A stretch of DNA of 64,000 nucleotides, taken from assembly GCF_007859915.1 (NCBI RefSeq), contig NZ_SJPM01000001.1, positions 958,986 through 1,022,985 of the forward strand. Reading direction: 5' to 3'. Source of the DNA: Neorhodopirellula pilleata (GTDB lineage: Bacteria; Planctomycetota; Planctomycetia; Pirellulales; Pirellulaceae). The position numbers and the translations under genes are program-made. The notes beneath the pieces are model-generated. The model searched no databases. It saw nothing but the letters and a program-made list of their open reading frames with translations, and was not told the DNA's origin. Shown here piece after piece: positions 36,810 through 44,520 of this stretch; the stretch's first letter is position 1, and each line of letters begins with the position of its first letter.

Positions 36810-38101
36810 ACGTTGACCATCACTTTGATCCTGTGATCGCATCGGGGCGCGCCCGAGGCATCGTATCCATGTGGATGCTCACTCTCGCCATCACGTTGGC
36901 CGTCGCGCCGTCGGTTTGGGGCCAAGCGAGTCGAAAGAATTCTCAATCGAACGAAACCTCAGGTTCACAAAGCATTGCACCGGAGGACTTCGAACGACTG
37001 ATCGGCGGTTACAGCCCCTTCGGAACGCCGCCTGCCGCGTCCGCGTCATCGCAGTCGATCAATCAGGTTTCTCACGAGAACTATGGCGTCGTCGACCCGG
37101 TCTCGATCCAGCTCGCCGAACTGCAGTCACAAATCACATCCCAAGAGGCCGCCCTGTCTCAACTTCGCAGCCAACTGAACTCGCCACTGCGAAATCAAGG
37201 TCGTCAATCGCCACGCTATTTCGCAACTTACGAATCGGTGATCGTTCAACCGGTCCAAAGCAACACGTCCGCGTTCATCGTCTCGACCGCAGAGGGTTTC
37301 TCGCAAGTCATGTTCCCCTGGAAATTGGAACATAGCCCGCGGGTGGAGTTCGGAGTCATGCCGGCCGAGGGCAAACTCGGGTTTCGGATGCGTTACTGGC
37401 AATTTGACCACAGCAATTCGTTCGCAGCCAACGACGCCAACGGTTTGATTCCCGTCGGTTTTGAAGGCATCGTGGGCTATTTGACCGAGGACGGCGACGT
37501 CACCAGTGGTGCCGAATTCATCCAAGAAGGCACCTTCACCAGTGAAGTGCGGACGGACGTGCTTGATTGGGAGGTTCAGCGCACGCTGAGCGTTCCGATC
37601 GATCTGTTCGCCGGCATTCGGTACGCCCGAGTCAAACAAGGTTACACCGCTATCACCGACGAAGGCAACGTGTTTGCCGACACGGAGTTTCGCGGGATCG
37701 GCCCCTCGGCAGCGATGCGATTCACCCATGTATTGCCGCTAGACAAGCTATCGATCTTCGCCGAAGCCCGCGGGTCGTTGTTGTTCGGCAACCAAGATTA
37801 CACGATGATCGACTCCGTCAATAACATTCGACAATCGCTCAACCGAATCAACGTGGATGATTGGAGCGATCTATCCAACGCGATGGTCACCAACGCGGAG
37901 ATCAAATTTGGGATTCAATACTTGCCCGTCAATTGGTTGGCCATGCGAGTCGCATTGGAAGGACAACACTTCGGCGACATCGGCGGACCCAACCCGCCCG
38001 CCGTTTTCGCGGGCCCGGATCGAGGCTTGAGCACAGACGGTCCGCTCGATGACGACCTCGGCTTTTATGGATTGAGCGTCGCGATCGAAGCCGGCTACTA
38101 A
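36800..38101 (+). CDS. Lpg1974-like pore-forming outer-membrane protein
   Basis: A 433-residue exported protein. The N-terminus holds a signal peptide (MWMLTLAITLAVAPSVWGQA, cleavage likely after WGQA), followed by a Ser-rich linker, a coiled-coil segment (AELQSQITSQEAALSQLRSQ, roughly residues 105-130) and a barrel of alternating beta strands. LGFRMRYWQFDHSN and LFAGIRYARVKQGYTAI match the R-x-RYWDFDH and RY-x-x-x-x-QxY strands of the Lpg1974/Legionella major outer-membrane protein type found widely in planctomycetes, and it ends in an aromatic residue (AIEAGY). ATG 36800 overlaps the last 10 bp of the halogenase gene, which implies coupled expression. ATGs at 36806 and 36869 are alternatives. 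A role in permeability is inferred. Confidence 0.75.
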   Translation: MLMNVDHHFDPVIASGRARGIVSMWMLTLAITLAVAPSVWGQASRKNSQSNETSGSQSIAPEDFERLIGGYSPFGTPPAASASSQSINQVSHENYGVVDPVSIQLAELQSQITSQEAALSQLRSQLNSPLRNQGRQSPRYFATYESVIVQPVQSNTSAFIVSTAEGFSQVMFPWKLEHSPRVEFGVMPAEGKLGFRMRYWQFDHSNSFAANDANGLIPVGFEGIVGYLTEDGDVTSGAEFIQEGTFTSEVRTDVLDWEVQRTLSVPIDLFAGIRYARVKQGYTAITDEGNVFADTEFRGIGPSAAMRFTHVLPLDKLSIFAEARGSLLFGNQDYTMIDSVNNIRQSLNRINVDDWSDLSNAMVTNAEIKFGIQYLPVNWLAMRVALEGQHFGDIGGPNPPAVFAGPDRGLSTDGPLDDDLGFYGLSVAIEAGY

Positions 38102-38168
38102 TACCATCGAGGTCTGCTGAGGCCCAGAAATTCATCCTGCACGGGACGTTTCGCTATCTGTCCCGTTC

Positions 38169-38425
38169 AAACCTAAACTTAAACTTAAACTTAAACTTAA
38201 ACTTAAACTTAAACTTAAACTTAAACCTAAACCTAAACCTAAACCTAAAAGCCCCCCCAACTCACCGTTCGAGAAAACACCGCCCATGCCCGAACTCGCC
38301 CTCAGACGCCGTGAAAGATCGGCTTGTACGAGTGTGAACACGTTACCGCAGGAGCCGGGTTTAAGTTTAAGTTTAAGTTTAAGTTTAAGTTTAAGTTTTG
38401 GTTTTGGTTTTGGTTTTGGTTTTGG
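38169..38425. repeat. Inverted pair of telomere-like hexanucleotide arrays
   Basis: The left array (38169-38246) is AAACCT x1, AAACTT x8 and AAACCT x4, without error. The right array (38360-38425) is TTTAAG x6 followed by TTTTGG x5, also without error. TTTAAG is the reverse complement phase of AAACTT, so the arrays can pair as a stem of at least 36 bp around a spacer of about 113 bp. The block lies in the 382-bp convergent gap between the porin gene and the large secreted protein gene. The rest of the gap shows no gene. Confidence 0.95.
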
Positions 38426-38483
38426 TTGGTAATTGCGGTGGTGCGAAAGGGACCCTGCGTAAAAACCGGACTCGGGTCGAATG

Positions 38484-41339
38484 CTAGGGAACCGACGGGT
38501 CGACCCGTTCGACGTCCAATACGACATCGGCGATCAGCCGATTGGGGTACTGGGTTAGTTTCGCGTCAATGCCGCGAAACCATTGCAGGATGGGCGCTCG
38601 GAAGTCCGGCGGCGGTGTCGAGCCGGGAGTCACTTGATCTTGCCCCCATGCGGTGCTGGTCCAGTGCGTTGCGTCGATCGGTTCGTATTGACCACCCAAC
38701 GGGCATTGGACGGTTCCGCCGAGGATCCGGCGGGCCTCGTCCAACGCGGCAGCCGGTGGTACGTCCAATTGCGTTGTGAGGGATTCCAAAAACTCCGCCC
38801 CACCGACACTCATTTGCGACGCTCGCTCGTACAGCAACGTATTGACGTAGCCTTCGAGCTGACTGCCGCGAAGGTCTCCGATGTGGCCTCGGACTTGAGC
38901 CGTATCGTCGACTTCTTCGGCCGCCAACACCGGCAGAGTCGCCGTCAGCAAATCAGGTTGAAACGACAGAACGCTGAACCCGCCTCCGGTGAACCGGTAC
39001 ACGCCACCAAGCAAACGGTTCATCCCCGGACCGACCGGGGTTCCCCGGCCGAGGCCCAGCGGCAATCGATCCAGCGCGCCGGGGTACGGATAAGCGCCCA
39101 GATAACCGGGCAGAGTCTTCAGCGCCTGGTAACCGCTCAAGATCCCGTCAATGTCGTCGATTTTCGGCGGCATGGAATCTTTGATCGCGGCGAACAAGTG
39201 GGTCGGCGGTCCGAGTTGGTCCGACGCGACGTGAGCTTGCAAGGCGACGATGTCATCTGGACTGAAGCGGATCGAGACCGGAGTCGGCGGTCCGAGTTGT
39301 TCCGCCCACCAGCCGTAATTGGAAGGTTGCCAAGGGGCGATTTCGGCGTGAATGGTCAACCGCTCGAGCCTCCCTGTCGATACGCCGTCTCCATCCGGTT
39401 CCGCTTCCACAGCTTGTCGCTGGATTCCGACGAAGATCGGATCAAGGCTTGGGAATTGGTCTCGATACGCACGGGTCATCTCGGCATACCAGTTCGCCTC
39501 GGCTGCCGTGATCGTCTCGATCGGATTGTCGGGTATCGGTAAAAAGGTGCCCCGTCCTCCGCGTCGTGTGTCCATCACCCGCTGTCCGACGCTGACCACG
39601 CCGCTGCCGTCGGGACGTTGGCCGAAGCCGTTAGGCAAGAACGAGGCCGCCACCAGTTCCTCGATTTCGGTCGGAACCGGCTGCCCATCGGGCGTCATCG
39701 AAGCGGCCGCCAAGCGGGCCAAATGCACCAACGCGATGTCGGCTTCGGATTGCATGCGACGTCGCAACTCGATCAAGTATTGAGGTGACAATAACCCCTG
39801 CAACATCCGCGGTGAAAAGTACGCGAAGATCGTATCATTGCGTTCGAGCGGCATGTAATGGCGGGCGGCCCGGAACCCTTCGGTCTTGGCCAAAGATTCC
39901 CCGGTTTGGCCGATCTCGAGAAAACGGTCCGCGATCGCTTCGGAGTTGGCAAGGCAGATGAATCCGTCTCGCTCGACCATGAATGATCGCACGGCATTGT
40001 CGGTCGAGCGTAGTAGCGTGCCTTTCCCGTGCGGCAACGTCACCTCCTTCAACGTGATCGCATCGGAACTGTTGGCGAGCGTTTGCCGTTCGGTGTTCAG
40101 ATTGGTGCGCAACAAAAACGTGTTGACCGGTTCGAAGACGGCGCCCATCGCCGCACCGTCTTGCATGAACAAATCACTCCCGATGAGGGCTTGGTCGGCG
40201 ATCACGGTCGGACCGAGCATCCGGCCCAACGCGGTCATCTGGACGCCGAGTTGTTTTTGCAGTCGCGACGCGCCGTCGTTGGCTAGGCCACTGAGCGTGA
40301 TCATGCGGGAAATATCGCCGCCATACTCCGACGTCAAATCTTGAAACCACAAATAGTTTTCGAACTTGCCGTAGCGAATGTAGAAGTACTCCGGCGGAAC
40401 TTGAGCGGCGAGAGGCTCGATCGCCGGCTCCGGCGTACCGTCTGGTAAACCAGAGTTTTCATGACGCCATGCGATCTCGTCGGGCAACGGCATCGCGGCG
40501 ACCGAGGCATCGAGCGTCTCGGAAGGATTTCCGATCGCGGCGGAGGCGAACACCTCGTCAGAAATGTCGGCCGCACCGCCGATCCAACGCAACGTCATCA
40601 TCAGCGGGTCGTCGGATTCCTGTTCGTCACGTTGGCCGTACCAATTTGGCAGCGGCAGGTTCAAACGGTCCGACAACATCGCGATCAGGTAATGTTCGAT
40701 CCAGGGTGGCGTGTCGGTGGCGTCAATTTGTCGTTTTGTTTGGGCAGTGAATTCCGACCACCACTGCGCAAGCCACTGTGCGTGCCGCTGCGGATCCTCG
40801 ACCGGCACAACGGTATAGCTTCCCACCGAGATGCCGCGATCTTGGATTTCGATTTCAAATGGTTCCGCACCTTCGAACAGGAACGTGATTCGACGAGCAT
40901 AAGTTTGTCGCCGGTCGTCCGCGCCGGTGATCTCGCGGATCAAATTACCAACGCGCCCGAGCAACCGACCTTGACCGAGCGGCGGCAGCGGTTGCTCCGA
41001 CGGAGGGCGGGAGACTCGCGATTGCAGGTTCTCCGAGACGGCGAACCGAGCCCGGTCATTGGTGGCCAATTCCAGCGGCGACAAATCGCCGAGGACGGGC
41101 GTTTGCAGCGGAATTTCGATCGTCGCGATGTGAAACGGTTGACCGGCGGCCGTCACCGCTCCGGCCTGCGCCACCGGAACCCTCGCCGGGACCTGGATCC
41201 CACGCGGAGAATTGCCGGGAGTGGCATTTCCGGGGAGCTGAACGCCTCCGGGCGGTTGGGCCGATGCGTGGGGGACGTTCGCCGCCATCAGGGCGATCCC
41301 GATCAGCAGTACCATCGAACGAGAGTCTTGAAAACGCAT
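38484..41339 (-). CDS. Large secreted protein of unknown function
   Basis: A 951-residue protein with a signal peptide: MRFQDSRSMVLLIGIALMAA followed by NVPHASAQ, cleavage likely after ASA. The start is ATG 41339; an upstream in-frame ATG at 41396 would place 19 extra residues before the signal peptide and is unlikely. The mature part begins with a Pro/Gly-rich stretch, then a domain with RITFLFEGAEPFEIEIQDRG and GSYTVVPVEDPQRHAQWLAQ, and later ARHYMPLERNDTIFAYFSPR and YLGAYPYPGALDRLPLGLGR. No catalytic motif, transmembrane helix or repeat is recognised and I cannot assign a family. It is divergent from argH. It may be a planctomycete-specific periplasmic or surface protein, which is inference only. 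Confidence 0.75.
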   Translation of the reverse strand: MRFQDSRSMVLLIGIALMAANVPHASAQPPGGVQLPGNATPGNSPRGIQVPARVPVAQAGAVTAAGQPFHIATIEIPLQTPVLGDLSPLELATNDRARFAVSENLQSRVSRPPSEQPLPPLGQGRLLGRVGNLIREITGADDRRQTYARRITFLFEGAEPFEIEIQDRGISVGSYTVVPVEDPQRHAQWLAQWWSEFTAQTKRQIDATDTPPWIEHYLIAMLSDRLNLPLPNWYGQRDEQESDDPLMMTLRWIGGAADISDEVFASAAIGNPSETLDASVAAMPLPDEIAWRHENSGLPDGTPEPAIEPLAAQVPPEYFYIRYGKFENYLWFQDLTSEYGGDISRMITLSGLANDGASRLQKQLGVQMTALGRMLGPTVIADQALIGSDLFMQDGAAMGAVFEPVNTFLLRTNLNTERQTLANSSDAITLKEVTLPHGKGTLLRSTDNAVRSFMVERDGFICLANSEAIADRFLEIGQTGESLAKTEGFRAARHYMPLERNDTIFAYFSPRMLQGLLSPQYLIELRRRMQSEADIALVHLARLAAASMTPDGQPVPTEIEELVAASFLPNGFGQRPDGSGVVSVGQRVMDTRRGGRGTFLPIPDNPIETITAAEANWYAEMTRAYRDQFPSLDPIFVGIQRQAVEAEPDGDGVSTGRLERLTIHAEIAPWQPSNYGWWAEQLGPPTPVSIRFSPDDIVALQAHVASDQLGPPTHLFAAIKDSMPPKIDDIDGILSGYQALKTLPGYLGAYPYPGALDRLPLGLGRGTPVGPGMNRLLGGVYRFTGGGFSVLSFQPDLLTATLPVLAAEEVDDTAQVRGHIGDLRGSQLEGYVNTLLYERASQMSVGGAEFLESLTTQLDVPPAAALDEARRILGGTVQCPLGGQYEPIDATHWTSTAWGQDQVTPGSTPPPDFRAPILQWFRGIDAKLTQYPNRLIADVVLDVERVDPSVP

Positions 41340-41457
41340 GGTTGATTGCAGAAATGGGATGGGGGGAAGTGAGTCGCGATGACCGGTTTCGCTCAAACGC
41401 GGTTTGAGCCATCTTAGTTAGCATTCATTTCGACGCACCTCCCTCCGAAAGTCAACC

Positions 41458-42840
41458 GTGGCCAGCCCTTCTCGCAGCGGCGTTTTTGCCGAAGCAACCG
41501 ACCAGCGACTCGAAGCTTACGCCGAAAGCATTTCTTTTGATTCTCGTCTGTACGAGCAAGACATTCGTGGTTCGATCGCCCACGCAGACATGTTGCAGTC
41601 GGTCGGGCTGATCAGCGAAACCGAGTTCACGCAAATCCGAGAACAGCTCGAAGTCATCCGTGGCCGGCTCGATCGCGGCGAACTGCCCCTGCGTTTCGAG
41701 CTCGAAGACATTCACATGCACGTCGAACAGGCGCTCATCGATGCGACCGGCGACGTCGGGCGAAAACTGCACACCGCCCGCAGCCGCAACGACCAGGTCA
41801 GCACGGACGTGCGGATGTGGGTCCGCGAATCGCTCGACCAAATCGACGCGTTGTTGCTGGATCTGCAGCGAGCGTTCCTGAGTCGTTGTGACGCCGATTT
41901 CGATGTCATCTTGCCCGCTTACACGCACTTGCAACGCGCCCAGCCGGTGCTCGCGCCACACTATTGGCTTGCGTACATTGAAAAGTTTCAACGCGATCGC
42001 GAACGGGTCGCCGATTGTCGCAAACGGGTCAACCAATGTCCGCTCGGCATCGCTGCGGTAGCCGGAACGACGCTTCCGATCGACCGTCGCCATACGGCCC
42101 AATCTCTCGGTTTCGAAGGCATCACGGCGAACAGTTTGGACACCAGCAGCGACCGCGATTTCGTCTTGGAATCCACCTTCGTGTTGTCGATGATCGCCTC
42201 GCACCTGAGTGGATGGGCCGAGGAATGGATTTTGTGGAGCACGGTCGAATTCGACTTCATCCAAATCCCACAACAATTTTGCACCGGCAGCAGCATCATG
42301 CCGCAGAAGGTCAATCCCGACACGTTGGAGTTGACCCGTGGCAAGTCCGCTCGCGTGATGGGCAGCCTGCAGACGTTGATGTTGTTGGTGAAGAACTTGC
42401 CTCTGGCGTACAACCGCGACCTGCAAGAAGACAAACCGCCGATGTTCGATGCGTTCGACACGACACGAGCGATGTTGGAGTTGGCAACGCCGATCGTGGC
42501 CGGCGCGACATTGAAACGCAAGTCGATCGCCGCTCGGATCGAGAAGGGCTATCTCGATGCGACGACGCTGATGGAATGGATGATTCAAAAAGGCATGCCC
42601 CAACGCACCGCCCATCACCTCGTCGGCGCGATCGTGGGCGAGGCGATGAAACGGGAGGTGCCGTTGGCCGAGTTGCCGATCGACGAACTCAGCCGACTCA
42701 GCGACGGGCAAATTGACGCATCAGTAATGGACGTCTTGGGCACCCAAAATGCCGTCGCCGCTTTCCGTAGCGAAGGCTCCACGGCCCCGGACCGGGTCCG
42801 CGAGCAAATCAAGGTTTGGACCGAGCGTTTGTTCAACTGA
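41458..42840 (+). CDS. argH: Argininosuccinate lyase
   Basis: The last step of arginine synthesis: argininosuccinate to arginine plus fumarate. It belongs to the fumarase/aspartase superfamily and acts as a cytoplasmic homotetramer. The 460-residue length is typical. Visible are RSGVFAEATDQRLEAYAESI and DIRGSIAHADML near the start, HTARSRNDQVSTDVR, the active-site histidine segment YTHLQRAQPV, and the superfamily signature GSSIMPQKVNPD. The start is GTG 41458, giving MASPSRSGVF, which aligns with the usual N-terminus; no ATG is available in a suitable place. The ribosome site is weak. No other arg genes are adjacent. Confidence 0.96.
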   Translation: MASPSRSGVFAEATDQRLEAYAESISFDSRLYEQDIRGSIAHADMLQSVGLISETEFTQIREQLEVIRGRLDRGELPLRFELEDIHMHVEQALIDATGDVGRKLHTARSRNDQVSTDVRMWVRESLDQIDALLLDLQRAFLSRCDADFDVILPAYTHLQRAQPVLAPHYWLAYIEKFQRDRERVADCRKRVNQCPLGIAAVAGTTLPIDRRHTAQSLGFEGITANSLDTSSDRDFVLESTFVLSMIASHLSGWAEEWILWSTVEFDFIQIPQQFCTGSSIMPQKVNPDTLELTRGKSARVMGSLQTLMLLVKNLPLAYNRDLQEDKPPMFDAFDTTRAMLELATPIVAGATLKRKSIAARIEKGYLDATTLMEWMIQKGMPQRTAHHLVGAIVGEAMKREVPLAELPIDELSRLSDGQIDASVMDVLGTQNAVAAFRSEGSTAPDRVREQIKVWTERLFN

Positions 42841-42930
42841 CACTGTGCAAAACCGGCGAATCTTCTACAGTGCGATCCTAGTTTGATGAACAAAACGGAT
42901 CGGGTTTAGCGGAAATTCAGCGGAATACGG

Positions 42931-44499
42931 ATGAACAAGAAAAAAGTCGTCATCGTCGGCGCCGGACCGGGCGGTTTGGCCAGCGCGATGCAGTTGGCCA
43001 AAGCGGGATGTGAGGTAACGATCCTGGAACGTCGCGATCGTGTCGGCGGGCGTACCTCGGCGATCGAGATGGACGGGTTCCGTTTCGACTGCGGACCCAC
43101 GTTTTTCCTGTACCCCCGCGTCCTGAGCGAGATTTTTCACTCGGCCGGCTACGACCTGATGGACGAGGTGCCGATGGAGCGACTCGATCCGCAATACCGG
43201 CTGACCTTCGGCGGCGGCGGTCAGTTGGACTGTTCGGCTGACATGGAAAAAATGGATCGGCAGATCGCCCAGTTCGCTCCGGCCGATGTCGGGCAACTCC
43301 AAAAATACATGGACGACAATCGTGTCAAACTGGAGAAGTTTCGTCCGATCCTCGAACAACCCTTCAGCTCCCCGCTGGACCTGTTGCGGCCTTCGGTCTT
43401 GGCGGCGGCGAGCAAGGTTCATCCGCTGCGAAGTTTGGGCCAGGAACTCGAGCGTTACTTCAGCGACCCGCGGTTGGTGATCGCGTTCGCGTTCCAAGCC
43501 AAGTACTTGGGCATGTCCCCGTTTAACTGCCCGAGTCTGTTCAGCATCCTGTCGTTCCTCGAATACGAATACGGCGTCTTTCACCCGATCGGCGGATGCA
43601 GCCGGGTAAGCGAGCGGATGGCCGAGATCGCTCAGGAAATGGGCGTGATCATTCGCTTGAACGAACCGGTCGAATCGATCGAATTGCAAGGCAAACGATT
43701 GACGGCGTTGCGGACCTCGGAAGGTCGCTACGACGCGGATGCGTTCGTCATCAACGCGGATTTCGCCGATTGGATCACCAAAACCGTCCCCAACGAAATG
43801 CGGCGACGCTGGAAGAACGAACAGGTCGCCAAAAAGAAGTTCTCGTGCAGCACTTACATGCTCTACTTGGGCATCGAAGGACTGTACGAAGACCTCCCGC
43901 ATCACAACATTCACATTAGCGAAACGTACGACCAGAATCTGCGCGACATTGAATCCGATCACGTCATTAGCCAAGACCCATCGGTGTACGTTCAAAACGC
44001 CTGCGTGACCGATCCGACGCTCGCCCCGGCGGGTTGCTCGACGTTGTATGTGCTAGTTCCCGTTACGCACCAACACGCCAACGTGGACTGGTCACGCGAA
44101 TCGGATCCGTTGCGAGAAAAAACACTGGATCAACTCGCCGCGATCGGTTTGGACGACGTCCGAGACCGGATCCGCGTCGAGCACCGCATCACGCCGGACG
44201 ATTGGAACTCGGACTACGCGATCTACAAAGGTGCCACGTTCAACTTGGCGCACAACCTCGGCCAGATGCTGCACCTGCGACCCCGCAACCGTTTCGAGGA
44301 ACTCGACGGCGTGTATTTGGTCGGCGGCGGAACGCATCCGGGCAGTGGTTTGCCGGTGATCTATGAATCGAGCCGAATCAGTTCGCGGTTGTTGTTGCAA
44401 GACCTGGACATCTCGACCGATTTCATCGAAGAGTCCGCCAAAGGCATCCCGCCCGCGCCGCACCAACCTCCGACGGGGCTCAAGCCGGCAATGGTGTAG
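42931..44499 (+). CDS. Phytoene desaturase-family (carotenoid-type) FAD oxidoreductase
   Basis: A 522-residue member of the CrtI/CrtN amine-oxidase-like family, which desaturates or isomerises carotenoid precursors at the membrane. The N-terminal dinucleotide fold is [20 protein letters not shown] with [11 protein letters not shown] downstream, followed by [13 protein letters not shown]. The C-terminal FAD-binding signature is [20 protein letters not shown]. Pirellulaceae are often pink and are reported to make C30 carotenoids through squalene, so a CrtN- or CrtP-like role is plausible. The sequence alone does not say which substrate (C30 or C40) is used, and no crtB, hpn or other carotenoid gene is adjacent. 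The start is ATG 42931. It is 90 bp downstream of argH and convergent with the electron-transfer operon. Confidence 0.85.
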   Translation: MNKKKVVIVGAGPGGLASAMQLAKAGCEVTILERRDRVGGRTSAIEMDGFRFDCGPTFFLYPRVLSEIFHSAGYDLMDEVPMERLDPQYRLTFGGGGQLDCSADMEKMDRQIAQFAPADVGQLQKYMDDNRVKLEKFRPILEQPFSSPLDLLRPSVLAAASKVHPLRSLGQELERYFSDPRLVIAFAFQAKYLGMSPFNCPSLFSILSFLEYEYGVFHPIGGCSRVSERMAEIAQEMGVIIRLNEPVESIELQGKRLTALRTSEGRYDADAFVINADFADWITKTVPNEMRRRWKNEQVAKKKFSCSTYMLYLGIEGLYEDLPHHNIHISETYDQNLRDIESDHVISQDPSVYVQNACVTDPTLAPAGCSTLYVLVPVTHQHANVDWSRESDPLREKTLDQLAAIGLDDVRDRIRVEHRITPDDWNSDYAIYKGATFNLAHNLGQMLHLRPRNRFEELDGVYLVGGGTHPGSGLPVIYESSRISSRLLLQDLDISTDFIEESAKGIPPAPHQPPTGLKPAMV

Positions 44500-44520
44500 A
44501 CACGTGGTCAACACGGTCAT

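Noticed and set aside
38169..38425. Hexamer arrays considered as a CRISPR array
   Set aside because: There are no spacers between the repeats, the unit is 6 bp, and no cas genes are present.
38132..38779. ORFs rich in KPKPKL/SLSLSL and FKFKFW across the hexamer arrays, both strands
   Set aside because: Their composition is only the translation of the hexanucleotide repeats in open frames; they overlap the convergent gap and a real gene and have no independent coding signs.
41452..42711. 419-codon minus-strand ORF opposite argH, and 42865-43995 opposite the desaturase gene
   Set aside because: Both are antisense to genes with clear motifs and show no domains of their own.
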